Shown: positions 50,645 through 59,056 of the stretch, piece after piece | Layout of the letters: every line of letters begins with the position of its first letter | Numbering within the stretch: position 1 is the first letter of the stretch | Assembly (NCBI RefSeq): GCF_026041215.1 | Contig: NZ_JAPEIQ010000028.1 | Span: forward strand, 62,001 to 126,000 | Source of the DNA: Hoyosella sp. YIM 151337 | GTDB lineage: Bacteria > Actinomycetota > Actinomycetes > Mycobacteriales > Mycobacteriaceae | Direction of reading: 5' to 3' | Length of the DNA: 64,000 nt | The notes under the pieces: model-generated | Told to the model about the DNA's origin: nothing | Databases searched by the model: none | The model's input: only the letters and a program-made list of their open reading frames with translations | Program-made: the position numbers and the translations under genes

Positions 50645-51610
50645 ATGAGCCTCGATCCGCGAGTTCACCAGTGGCTGCGCAGCCTCTCGGAGACTGGCTT
50701 GCCCGCCCTCAACGAACTCCCCGTCACTGCGGCCCGAGAAGCCTTCGCCGCGGCGGTCAGTGCCCACGGCCTCTCTCGTCGCCCGGCGGTGCAAGTGGAA
50801 GACCGGACCGTGCAGCTGGTTACGGGCGAAGTGCCGCTGCGCATCTATACCCCGAGCGGTTCCGGCCCATTTCCGGCACTTCTGTACTTCCACGGTGGCG
50901 GCTGGACGCTCGGCAGTCTGGACAGCAGTGACGGCACATGTTCCTATCTCGCCGAGAGCAGTCATGCCGTTGTTGTCTCCGTTGGCTACTCGTTGGCCCC
51001 CGAGGCGGGATACCCCGTAGCCGTCGACCAAGGTGTCGCCACTCGGCTCTGGGTCGACGCTAACGCAGCATCGTTGAACATCGATCCCGAACGATTGGCG
51101 ATCGGAGGTGACAGCGCGGGAGGCAATCTCGCTGCCGTCGTTGCTCTCGCTTCACGTGAGCTTCCTGGCCCTCCACTCATTCACCAGTTGCTTATGTATC
51201 CGGTCGTCACCCAGCGAACCGATGCACAGTCCTACAGAGACTTCGCATCTGACTACTTCCTCACCGCCGACATGATGACGTGGTTCTTCGGTCATTACCT
51301 CGACGGCCACGACCATCGGGACAACTGGCGCGTTTCTCCCTTGGCAGCGCCCGACCTCAGCGGGCTGCCCCCTGCCCACGTCATCCTCGCGGAGTGTGAC
51401 CCGACGAGAGACGACGCACTGGCGTACGCCGGCAAGCTTGCCGCTTTGGGGGTCCAGGTGACAATCAAAGTGTACGAAGGCCAGATCCACGCCTTCGTCG
51501 CGCTGGCCGAAGCCATGCCGGTAGGAAAAAAAGCCCTGGATGACGCTGCCGCAAATCTGCGAGCAGCCTTTCGATCCGGGTGGGAGCCTCGCGCCTGGCT
51601 GGGTCACTAG
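50645..51610 (+). CDS. alpha/beta hydrolase, hormone-sensitive lipase (HSL) family esterase
   Basis: 321 residues. The oxyanion-hole motif HGGGW is at residues 83-87 and the nucleophile motif GDSAGG has Ser157; the Asp and His come late (CDPTRDDALAYA, GQIHAF). It probably hydrolyses the ester made by the monooxygenase 43 bases upstream. ATG at 50645 has AAAAGGAA upstream. The pairing of a BVMO with an HSL esterase recalls mymA-lipR of M. tuberculosis. Confidence 0.92.
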   Translation: MSLDPRVHQWLRSLSETGLPALNELPVTAAREAFAAAVSAHGLSRRPAVQVEDRTVQLVTGEVPLRIYTPSGSGPFPALLYFHGGGWTLGSLDSSDGTCSYLAESSHAVVVSVGYSLAPEAGYPVAVDQGVATRLWVDANAASLNIDPERLAIGGDSAGGNLAAVVALASRELPGPPLIHQLLMYPVVTQRTDAQSYRDFASDYFLTADMMTWFFGHYLDGHDHRDNWRVSPLAAPDLSGLPPAHVILAECDPTRDDALAYAGKLAALGVQVTIKVYEGQIHAFVALAEAMPVGKKALDDAAANLRAAFRSGWEPRAWLGH

Positions 51611-51686
51611 AGTCGCTTGACGCCGTTCAACTCGGTGGTCGCCGCTTCTCAACCATCTCCGAACGAAAGAAGGTTTTATTCCTGCG

Positions 51687-52421
51687 ATGGCCTACGTTGA
51701 AGGCGCGGGAAAGCGCCGTGTTCTCGTACTGCACGGATGGGCGCTCGACAGTGCGGTCTGGTCAATGACGCGATCTGTGACCGACCTGACCGACTTCACC
51801 TACGCATACGTGGACTTCCCTGGATACGGGGCCAACTCCGCCATGCCCCCGGCACAATCCATCAACGAGATGGCGCAGTTCGGCGTTGCTGCCGCGGACG
51901 AGCTCGGGTGGGATGTGTTCTGTGTCCTCGGACACTCGATGGGCGGAGCGACCGCGCTCCGCATGGGCGCGATGATCCCGGACCGCGTCGAGAGCGTGGT
52001 GGCCCTCACACCGGTCGCTGCCGAAGGCACACCCCTGCCCGAGAAGACCTACGACGCGTTCGACGCCGGGTTCGCCGACCCCGAACCGCTTCTGGGGCCC
52101 CTTGCGCCGAACCTGTCCCGACGACAGCTCGCCAACATCGTTGCTCGGTGCCACCAGTCGGCGGGACAGCAAACCTGGTCTGCTTACCTGAGGAACTGGA
52201 CGGCGGCGGATGTCGCCAGGGGACTTGAGGACTACGAGGGGCCGACGCACCTCTTCATCGGCGAGCACGACGGTCTCGTGACCGCTGAGTACCTCGGTGT
52301 CACAGACCGACATCTGGTGAACTCGTCGATCGGGGTCATCTCGGGCGCTGGGCACTACCCGATGCTCGAGCAGCCTGAGCAGTCGGTAAGCGCGTGGGAA
52401 CATGCCTTCAACCGTTCATGA
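51687..52421 (+). CDS. alpha/beta hydrolase
   Basis: 244 residues. VLVLHGWALDSAVW gives the HG oxyanion hole, GHSMGGA the nucleophile Ser84, GEHDGL the Asp and GAGHYPML the His: a complete triad. It belongs to the general esterase/carboxylesterase (BioH-like) branch; exact substrate unknown. It lies 76 bases after the HSL esterase and overlaps the AraC gene by four bases (ATGA), so it belongs to the same transcription unit. Confidence 0.9.
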   Translation: MAYVEGAGKRRVLVLHGWALDSAVWSMTRSVTDLTDFTYAYVDFPGYGANSAMPPAQSINEMAQFGVAAADELGWDVFCVLGHSMGGATALRMGAMIPDRVESVVALTPVAAEGTPLPEKTYDAFDAGFADPEPLLGPLAPNLSRRQLANIVARCHQSAGQQTWSAYLRNWTAADVARGLEDYEGPTHLFIGEHDGLVTAEYLGVTDRHLVNSSIGVISGAGHYPMLEQPEQSVSAWEHAFNRS

Positions 52422-53371
52422 CCACGTTCTGGCTTCCAGCCCCCGGCGCGTCCAGTACGGTGCCGGGTCGAGGAGAGGGGTATCGCGGCGTGATCGACGT
52501 GGATGACGTTCCCAACTGGGTGAGGGGCGCTCTCACCCTTCGCGAGCCGGCCGAGCAGTGGACGGGTCCTGCCTTGCGTGCGTACTCCTATCCCGCACAC
52601 GTCGTCGACGTGCCAGCGATCAAGGATCATGTCGTCATCACTTATCGTCGCGGTTCGACGCTGATGCGTCGGCGCTCTACCGGAGCGTGGACCGAGGAAA
52701 CCCTTCGCCCCGGAGCGGTCTCACTTCTGACGGCGGGTGAGTTCACGCAGTGGGAGTGGCCCAGCCACATCGATGTCGTGCACGCCTATGTCCAGGCGCC
52801 CGCTCTGGAACAGACGGCCCGGGACGCCTTTGATCGGGAGATCGCCGGCGTCGAACTCGCGGATTCGGTCGCTGCCAACGACCCCGTGTTGTTCAATCTA
52901 GTCGCTGCTCTCGAGCAGGAGGCTCGCGATCTGCGGACCGGGACCCGTCTGGTCGTTGACGCGCTCACCCTGCAGCTCCACGTCCAACTGCTTCGGTACC
53001 ACGCAGGCATCACCTTCGCCCCCGCGCACAGTCATCGCGGACTCTCGCCTCACCAACTCGCGACTGTGCAGGACTACGTGGCCGCACACCTGGACCGGAA
53101 CGTCGGCATTGACGAACTCGCGCGGACAGTGATGCTGAGCAGGTACCACTTCTCGAGACAGTTCAGGATCTCGACAGGAACCTCCGTGCACGAGTGGGTG
53201 CTTCGTCAGCGTGTCACCCGGGCGGCGCAGATGCTGCGTCGTACCGCACTGACAGTCACTGAGATCGCGCACCAGAGCGGCTTCGCCGATCAAAGCCATC
53301 TGACCCGCGTGTTCAAGAAGCGGCTGGGAGTTGCTCCCACTGAGTACCGCGCAAAGGAGCGCATCTCCTGA
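52418..53371 (+). CDS. AraC/XylS-family transcriptional regulator
   Basis: 317 residues. N-terminal cupin-like sensor domain (YRRGSTLMRRRSTGAW, LRPGAVSLLTAGEFTQWEW) and a C-terminal AraC domain with both helix-turn-helix units (NVGIDELARTVMLSRYHFSRQFR; VTEIAHQSGFADQSHLTRVFKKRLGVAPTEYR). ATG at 52418 overlaps the hydrolase stop. It is the likely activator of the monooxygenase/esterase operon it belongs to and perhaps of the opposing SDR/DJ-1 pair; the inducer is unknown. Confidence 0.92.
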   Translation: MTTFWLPAPGASSTVPGRGEGYRGVIDVDDVPNWVRGALTLREPAEQWTGPALRAYSYPAHVVDVPAIKDHVVITYRRGSTLMRRRSTGAWTEETLRPGAVSLLTAGEFTQWEWPSHIDVVHAYVQAPALEQTARDAFDREIAGVELADSVAANDPVLFNLVAALEQEARDLRTGTRLVVDALTLQLHVQLLRYHAGITFAPAHSHRGLSPHQLATVQDYVAAHLDRNVGIDELARTVMLSRYHFSRQFRISTGTSVHEWVLRQRVTRAAQMLRRTALTVTEIAHQSGFADQSHLTRVFKKRLGVAPTEYRAKERIS

Positions 53372-53481
53372 CGCGTCTCCGACGAGCGGTAGAATGACCG
53401 AGCCCGCCGTCGACGTCCCGTGCACCGTCGACGAGGCGATCGAGGTCCACGACGAGAGCGACGGCCACTGCTCGCCATCGA

Positions 53482-54327
53482 TCAGCCCCGCTCACCGTCG
53501 ATCGACTGGCTCAGAGCGATGTGGGAGTTCGCTTGATCGATGACGTCCTCAACCTTGAACCTCAGCGCCTGGAGCGCGTCGGTCCCCAGGTACAGTCGTG
53601 AAGGAGGATCCGGCATCCGGGTGAGCTGCACGAACGCCTCAGCCACCAGTCTCGGATCTCCGCCTTGGTTGTGGTTGAGGCGGCCGTAACCAGCCATGGC
53701 CCTGCGGACCTGAGGATAGGCAGACCGCGTTGCCTCCTCGGCACCCTGTGAGGAACTGGGATCGAGGAAGTCGGTGCGCACTCCTCCTGGACACACCGCG
53801 GTGGCATGGACCCCGAAAACGGCAAGCTCAGCGGCCAACGCCTCAGTCAGCATCAACACCGCCGCCTTCGTCGCGGAGTAGATGCCGGTGGCGGGCCCCG
53901 TGACCGAGGCCGAGATCGATGCGAGATTGATGACGTGACCCTTGCGTTGTTCACGCATGACAGGAAGGACCGCGCGCTGGACGGCGAGCACGCCCATCAC
54001 GTTGACGTCGAAGTTGCGGCGCACCGCTTCGTCGCTGAGTTCCTCGACCGATCCCAACAGCGAGTAGCCGGCGTTGTTCACGAGGACGTCGATCCGCCCG
54101 AACCGGTCCAGTGCCTGATCAACGGCATGCCGGATGGAGACGCTTTCAGGGATGGTCATCTCCACTGCCAGGAAGTCATCCGTCTTCTGGATCTTGCCCG
54201 CGAAGTCGCCAGGCCGTCGCGACGTGGCGACGACCCGGTCGCCGACTTCGAGCGCGGCGCGGACAGTCTCCAGGCCGATGCCTTTGGACGCTCCGGTGAC
54301 GAACCAGACCCGCCGTTCCCCGCTCAC
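53482..54327 (-). CDS. short-chain dehydrogenase/reductase
   Basis: 281 residues. Cofactor motif TGASKGIG, NNAG, and the catalytic YSATK (Tyr-x3-Lys) with the Ser three turns before (LASISAS). Classical SDR fold with an Arg after strand 2 (ATSRRPG), suggesting NADP(H). Substrate unknown; may interconvert the ketone for the monooxygenase with its alcohol. GTG at 54327 overlaps the DJ-1-like gene by four bases. It converges on the AraC gene. Confidence 0.9.
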   Translation of the reverse strand: MSGERRVWFVTGASKGIGLETVRAALEVGDRVVATSRRPGDFAGKIQKTDDFLAVEMTIPESVSIRHAVDQALDRFGRIDVLVNNAGYSLLGSVEELSDEAVRRNFDVNVMGVLAVQRAVLPVMREQRKGHVINLASISASVTGPATGIYSATKAAVLMLTEALAAELAVFGVHATAVCPGGVRTDFLDPSSSQGAEEATRSAYPQVRRAMAGYGRLNHNQGGDPRLVAEAFVQLTRMPDPPSRLYLGTDALQALRFKVEDVIDQANSHIALSQSIDGERG

Positions 54328-55187
54328 CGCAATGACCCTGCCGCGGCCTCAGCGAGAACGTCGACAGCGAGCTTGCCGAGAGCGTTGGCTGCAAGAGGGC
54401 TGTCCCCCGTCACCACCAGTCGGTCCCGATGGACTCCGCCCGTCATGTCATCGTTCACCACGGTGATCCCGCGTTCGCGCAGGGTCTTCGAGAGCAACCA
54501 GGTCATGCGCGCGGGCAGATAGCCGATGTCCACATTAGCGCCCTCGTCGAGCGCATCGGGGAAGGCACAGACGCTGTACCCGGCAAACCGGTTGTTTCCA
54601 TCGCGGTCGCGGGCTGCGAGGAACGCGGCGGGACCGTGACACAGCGAAATTACTACCCGGTCACTGTCGAGCGCCCATGTCAGCACTGCCCCGATGTCGG
54701 GGTCGTCAGCCATGTTGATCATGGCGCCGTGTCCACCCGGCACGAACACCGCTGCGTAGTCAGAGTCCGGGCCGAGTTCGTTCGCGATGACTGTGGAGAG
54801 CTTCTTGGGATTCTCGGTCTTGGGTCGCAGACGTTCGTAGATTCCCCGAACCGCTTCATCCTCGGCGGGAAAGGCCCAGAACTCATACTTCACCGGGTTG
54901 CCTGACGACGTGGCAACCTCGACGTCATAACCTGCGGCCTCCAGGTGCAGAACGGGGAGCAGGGTCTCGACCGGGTGGTTGCCGGTCGAGAACAGACGGC
55001 CGTCCTGAACGGGCAGGTACCGCTCGTCGGCGCCGATCAGCAGGACCTTGCGCCGGGCAGCGCTCGTCCGCTCGTGCTCGGCTCCGTCGTAGTCAGTGCG
55101 CGGCGGCACGTACTCGCCGAGCGAGTAAGCCGAGGGGAAGTAGGCGTTCTTCTCAGCGCGGTCCGGGGTCGGTTCCTTCGATGCCAT
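54324..55187 (-). CDS. DJ-1/PfpI (Hsp31-like) superfamily protein
   Basis: 287 residues. The nucleophile Cys lies in VISLCHGPAAFLAARD after VFVPGGHGAMINMADD, and a Glu-containing N-terminal stretch precedes. It is of the longer Hsp31/HchA size, with a domain insertion (FSTGNHPVETLLPVLHLEAAGYDVEV and PAEDEAVRGIYERLRP), so glyoxalase III or holdase/deglycase activity is plausible. ATG at 55187 with GAGG nine bases upstream is chosen over the frame to 55256. Its first 70 residues resemble the 48315 remnant, so the window once held a second long copy. Translationally coupled to the SDR gene. Confidence 0.87.
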   Translation of the reverse strand: MASKEPTPDRAEKNAYFPSAYSLGEYVPPRTDYDGAEHERTSAARRKVLLIGADERYLPVQDGRLFSTGNHPVETLLPVLHLEAAGYDVEVATSSGNPVKYEFWAFPAEDEAVRGIYERLRPKTENPKKLSTVIANELGPDSDYAAVFVPGGHGAMINMADDPDIGAVLTWALDSDRVVISLCHGPAAFLAARDRDGNNRFAGYSVCAFPDALDEGANVDIGYLPARMTWLLSKTLRERGITVVNDDMTGGVHRDRLVVTGDSPLAANALGKLAVDVLAEAAAGSLR

Positions 55188-55794
55188 CTCAACAGTCCTC
55201 CGTATGTCTCGGCAATGGGCGTCCCCTATTTCACTGGTCGTCGGCGATCTACCCAAGTGGTTCGCTCACAAACCGTTCGGCGGAGCTTTGTGGCCGAGTC
55301 ACCCCACCATGGGGTGGGAGCGAAGACACCAGCTGACGGCTAGAACCGTTCACGCCGGCTACGGCGCGCACTTTCGGCGTTACAGTGCCCTGGCGAAGAT
55401 CGGCCTCGAGGTCCGGCGTGACTGTCGAGGGCTCGAGGTATCGGGAGCCAAGGGCAGCAACGTGCCTTGCGGCACCAGTCGGCGCGTGGATCCTCATCGG
55501 CCCAGGCCGTGCGGAGACGAGGACCCTGCGTCTGGATCTGCCAGGGATCGCTGGAAAGAGAGACGCCCAAATCCGCGGCCCTCGGTGTTCCTCGGCGGGC
55601 TGAAGGTCGCCGTCCACTGCCCCAGAAGGGTCACCTCGTAAGTAAACGCCTCTCGTGCGAGCCAGCCTGTGTTCGATGACCCGAACATGTTGTCGGACAA
55701 CGAAACAGCGCGTGACAGGATGGCGAGATCTCTCCAGCATGGCGAAGCCTACTGCGCCACAGGGAGAGCGGATGCTGGACGCTTTCCTGCGAGC
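55188..55794. other. 607-bp gap without a convincing gene
   Basis: Frames on both strands are open here but none has a family resemblance that I can see, and the minus-strand frames overlap one another in different phases, which suggests decayed or non-coding DNA. An inverted repeat CACCCCA-CCA-TGGGGTG lies at 55300-55316, about 115 bases ahead of the DJ-1-like gene, and may be an operator for that gene pair. Confidence 0.5.
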
Positions 55795-57000
55795 CTATCC
55801 GGTGTAGGGCCGTTCGCGGCGCAGCTCCTCACGTGCGATTGACCGCCGGTGAACTGCGTCCGGCCCGTCGACGATCCGAAGAACACGCGCCCAGCTGTAG
55901 AAATACGCGAGCGGGAAGTCGTCGCTGACCCCTGCGCCACCGAACACCTCGATCGCCCTATCGATGACTTTCGTCGCCATGCTGGGCGCGGCCACCTTGA
56001 TTGCCGCGATTTCGGTCGCCGCGCCCTTTGCCCCGTACTCGTCGATCAACCACGCCGTGTGCAGGACAAGCAGGCGTGCCTGGTTGATCTCGATGCGTGA
56101 CTGAGCGATCAGGTCGCGGACAACACCTTGCTCGGCAAGCAGTCCGCCGAAAGCTTCGCGGTTCTGCGCACGATCGATCATCAGCGACAACGCGCGCTCT
56201 GCCATGCCGATAGCGCGCATGGCATGGTGAATGCGCCCCGGCCCTAGGCGGGCCTGGGCGATCATGAATCCGTCGCCCTCCGCTGCAAGGATATTCGCTG
56301 CGGGTACCCGAACGTTCTCGAGCACGATCTCCGAGTGACCATGCTGGTCCTGGTATCCGAAGATCGGCAGATGACGGACGATCTGCACCCCTGGGGTGTC
56401 ACGCGGCACAAGGACCATGGACTGTTGCCGATGCGGCGCCGCGGCAGGGTCCGTCTTTCCCATCACGATGAAAACCTTGCAGCCGTCGTCAGCTACCCCA
56501 GTGATCCACCATTTACGGCCGTTAATAATGTATTCGTCCCCGTCACGGACGATTGATGTGGTGATATTACGTGCATCCGAACTCGCAACCGCCGGTTCTG
56601 TCATCGCAAACGCGGAGCGGATCTCCCCGGCGAGAAGAGGCTCGAGCCACTGAGCCTTCTGTTCGTCGGTGCCGAACATGTGCAGAGTCTCCATGTTCCC
56701 GGTATCCGGCGCGGCACAGTTGATGGCTTCCGGCGCGATGACCGGGGACCACCCAGAGATCTCAGCGATTGCGGCATATTCCGTGTTGGACAGGCCTGAG
56801 ACGTCGGGAAGAAACAGGTTCCAGAGCCCGCGCCGCTGCGCTTCTTCCTTGAGGCGGTCAAGGACCGGCGGCCGTTCGTGCGCCCCATGTTCCGAGCGCC
56901 ATTGCTGGTACTCAGCTTCTGCCGGAAATATGTGTTCACGCATGAACTCCCACATGCGCGCGGATAGTTCCTCGGTACGAGGCGACTTGGCAAAATCCAT
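55795..57000 (-). CDS. acyl-CoA dehydrogenase, ACAD10/ACAD11-like
   Basis: 401 residues. Typical acyl-CoA dehydrogenase order: AFAMTEPAVASSDARNITTSI (FAD/substrate), WWITGVADD, ARLGPGRIHHAMRAIGMAERAL, REAFGGLLAEQGVVRDLIAQS, and IEVFGGAGVSDDFPLAYFYSWARVLRIVDGPDAVH. The RLGPGRIHH and GAGVSDDFPLA stretches place it near the ACAD10/11/LvaC branch rather than in straight-chain FadE enzymes. In that branch the enzyme processes 4-phosphoacyl-CoA made by an APH-type kinase, and exactly such a kinase is encoded two genes upstream. ATG at 57000; 24 bases after the SDR gene. Confidence 0.9.
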   Translation of the reverse strand: MDFAKSPRTEELSARMWEFMREHIFPAEAEYQQWRSEHGAHERPPVLDRLKEEAQRRGLWNLFLPDVSGLSNTEYAAIAEISGWSPVIAPEAINCAAPDTGNMETLHMFGTDEQKAQWLEPLLAGEIRSAFAMTEPAVASSDARNITTSIVRDGDEYIINGRKWWITGVADDGCKVFIVMGKTDPAAAPHRQQSMVLVPRDTPGVQIVRHLPIFGYQDQHGHSEIVLENVRVPAANILAAEGDGFMIAQARLGPGRIHHAMRAIGMAERALSLMIDRAQNREAFGGLLAEQGVVRDLIAQSRIEINQARLLVLHTAWLIDEYGAKGAATEIAAIKVAAPSMATKVIDRAIEVFGGAGVSDDFPLAYFYSWARVLRIVDGPDAVHRRSIAREELRRERPYTG

Positions 57001-57024
57001 TACAAGTTCTCCGATCTACATGGT

Positions 57025-57792
57025 TTAGTGACCCGACACGCCGCCGTCGACAGCTAGTGTTGTGCCGGTCACGTACGAGGAGGCATCCGAGGCGAAGAAC
57101 ACGACCGCTGCGTCGAGTTCATGCTGCTGGCCAAGCCGCTTCAGTGTTGAGTGCTGATCGATGAAGGCGGCCAGCACATCGTTTGGTATCTCTGCTGTCA
57201 TTTCGCTGGCGAAGTAGCCTGGGGCAATCGCGTTCACGCGAATTCCCCGGCGGCCGGACCATTGCTGGGACAGATCCCGTGTCAACCCGATAACGCCAGC
57301 TTTGCTGGCCGCGTACGCCGCCTGGGGCGCGTAGGACTTGATGAGGCCAAGGATGCTGGCGATGTTGACGATGCTTGCACCTGGCTGCATACGCTTCGCA
57401 CACGCTTGCGCCATCCAGTAGGCGCCCAGGAGGTTAACATCGATTACCTTAAGGAACTCCCCGGGCTCCTCACGCAGTGCGGGCACTGCGGTACCGACAC
57501 CCGCGTTGTTGACCAACACATCGAGACGCCCGAACTGCTCGATGGCAGCTGCCGCCAGGTCGTCACACTCGTTCGGATCAGTGACGTCGACCCGGCGGTA
57601 TGCCACCTTGCCGCCAGCCTCGCCGATTTCACTTGCGAGCGAGGCCAGCGCGTCTTCGCGTCGCGCCCCGAGGACGACTGATGCGCCGGCACCGGCGAGC
57701 GCGCGGGCGAACCCCGCACCGAGTCCAGAACTCGCCCCGGTGATGACAGCAACTTTTCCATCGAGCCGGAACCGGTCAATGATCGACCTCAT
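57025..57792 (-). CDS. short-chain dehydrogenase/reductase (FabG-like)
   Basis: 255 residues. TGASSGLGAG cofactor motif, VNNAGVG, catalytic YAASK with Ser in IVNIASILG, and the C-terminal GTTLAVDGG typical of FabG-type SDRs. The position between an APH-type kinase and an ACAD10/11-like dehydrogenase corresponds to LvaD of the levulinate pathway, which reduces a 4-oxoacyl-CoA to 4-hydroxyacyl-CoA; a 3-hydroxyacyl-CoA role is the main alternative. It overlaps the kinase gene by four bases. Confidence 0.92.
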   Translation of the reverse strand: MRSIIDRFRLDGKVAVITGASSGLGAGFARALAGAGASVVLGARREDALASLASEIGEAGGKVAYRRVDVTDPNECDDLAAAAIEQFGRLDVLVNNAGVGTAVPALREEPGEFLKVIDVNLLGAYWMAQACAKRMQPGASIVNIASILGLIKSYAPQAAYAASKAGVIGLTRDLSQQWSGRRGIRVNAIAPGYFASEMTAEIPNDVLAAFIDQHSTLKRLGQQHELDAAVVFFASDASSYVTGTTLAVDGGVSGH

Positions 57793-58826
57793 CGCAGTTC
57801 CTCCAGTTTGGTTAGGCCTTCTTTGGCGAGACGGACGACATCAGCGTCGAAGTTGCCGAAATGCTGGCCGCCCATCGTCCCGGCTTCCGAACGAGCTGTG
57901 ACGCCCTGAATGATCACCGCAAATTTGAAGCGCGCGAAGGCTTCATAAAACGGCACGGCGCTGACGTCGGCGCCCGTCGCGGCCGCATAACGGTCGAGGA
58001 GATATGACCGTGGCGGGAACCCGTTCTGCGACGAGACGGTCGGTACGAGCGGGATTTGCGCTTCGCCGCGGTGCGGCCAGTAGAAGAGTAGGAGTCCAAG
58101 GTCCGCGAGCGGATCACCGAGGGTCGACAGCTCCCAATCGAGCACCGCAGCAACCCTCCCCGGATCATGCGGGTGCATCAGGCAGTTGTCGAGCCGGTAG
58201 TCACCATGAACAATCGCCGCAGTCGAACTCTCGGGGAGCCCAGCCGCAAGTGCCGCTGCGAGCGCGTCGAGTTCCGGCTGATCGATTCTCCGGGTCTTTT
58301 CGGACTGCGCAGTCCAGCGGCGCACCTGGCGGGCGAGGAAGCGATCCGCCCTGCCAAACTTCTCCAGCCCAACCCTCGATGGCTCGATGGTGTGAAGCTC
58401 AGCGAGAACGTCGACGAGCGCGTCGGCCATCTTGTGTCGGTCATCCGCTCCGTCCGCGTAGCCCGCAGGCACTGAATCACGGATGACATGTCCGTCAACC
58501 CTCTCCATCACATAGAAGGGGACGCCCAGCGTTTCGCCACCGAGGTCTGCAAAAAGAATGCGTGCGACCGGCACTTTCGTGCCCACGAGAGCCCGTTGTA
58601 CACGCACTTCGCGTTCCATGTCGTGCGCGCTTGGAAGCAGATCGCCCTCGGGTGGTCTGCGCAGCACAAGATGACCGGCGTTTGAAGCGAGCGCGAATGT
58701 CAGATTCGACTTCCCTCCGGCAATCAATTCGGCGCTAAAGGACCGCCATTCGTCGTCTCCTGTCGCTTGGGATAAGACTCTGGCGAGCCGGTCGGGCTGG
58801 AGCAATCTAGTCATAGCGTGATCCAC
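57789..58826 (-). CDS. APH-family kinase (aminoglycoside phosphotransferase-like; ACAD10/LvaA type)
   Basis: 345 residues. Phosphotransferase motifs are complete: an N-lobe with SNLTFALASNAGHLVLRRPP, the catalytic loop IVHGDYRLDNCLM (His, Asp, Asn) and the metal-binding DWELSTLGDPLADLG. The HGDYRLDN-x-DWE pattern is that of the APH domain fused to the dehydrogenase in ACAD10/11 and of LvaA, the 4-hydroxyacyl-CoA kinase, not of resistance enzymes. GTG at 58826 with GAGAGGA six bases upstream is chosen; ATG at 58814 is possible. It leads the operon and diverges from the XRE-TetR gene. Confidence 0.9.
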   Translation of the reverse strand: MDHAMTRLLQPDRLARVLSQATGDDEWRSFSAELIAGGKSNLTFALASNAGHLVLRRPPEGDLLPSAHDMEREVRVQRALVGTKVPVARILFADLGGETLGVPFYVMERVDGHVIRDSVPAGYADGADDRHKMADALVDVLAELHTIEPSRVGLEKFGRADRFLARQVRRWTAQSEKTRRIDQPELDALAAALAAGLPESSTAAIVHGDYRLDNCLMHPHDPGRVAAVLDWELSTLGDPLADLGLLLFYWPHRGEAQIPLVPTVSSQNGFPPRSYLLDRYAAATGADVSAVPFYEAFARFKFAVIIQGVTARSEAGTMGGQHFGNFDADVVRLAKEGLTKLEELR

Positions 58827-58874
58827 GAGTGTCCTCTCGAGTCCATGGCTGCGGCCCGCAGCGGCTAACGGTAC

Positions 58875-58894
58875 GACCGATCGATCGATCGGTC
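58875..58894. promoter_or_regulatory. 20-bp perfect palindrome between the kinase operon and the XRE-TetR gene
   Basis: GACCGATCGATCGATCGGTC reads the same on both strands. It is 48 bases before the kinase GTG (58826) and 162 bases before the regulator start, in the position of an operator for the divergent regulator. TetR proteins bind palindromes of this size. Confidence 0.65.
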
Positions 58895-58923
58895 TTTGGT
58901 CTCGAGGACGATGATTCGGCTAG

Positions 58924-58945
58924 CTGTATATCCAGGTCAATACAG
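58924..58945. promoter_or_regulatory. second inverted repeat in the same divergent gap
   Basis: CTGTAT (58924-58929) and ATACAG (58940-58945) are separated by ten bases, a half-site spacing seen with many dimeric regulators. It might be the site of the second DNA-binding domain of the XRE-TetR protein or overlap its promoter. Confidence 0.4.
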
Positions 58946-59056
58946 TGAAGCAATCTCTGTGAGTCAACAACAATTCGTTTTGCTGAGCCGAACAAAGATT
59001 AGAGAACAGTACAACTGTCGACGGGGATCGGAAGATCAACCTGGAGAAGCCCTAGA

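Noticed and set aside
57789-58826. Aminoglycoside resistance gene
   Set aside because: The APH fold is present, but the sequence context and dehydrogenase/SDR operon place it in the ACAD10/LvaA-type kinase branch rather than with resistance enzymes.
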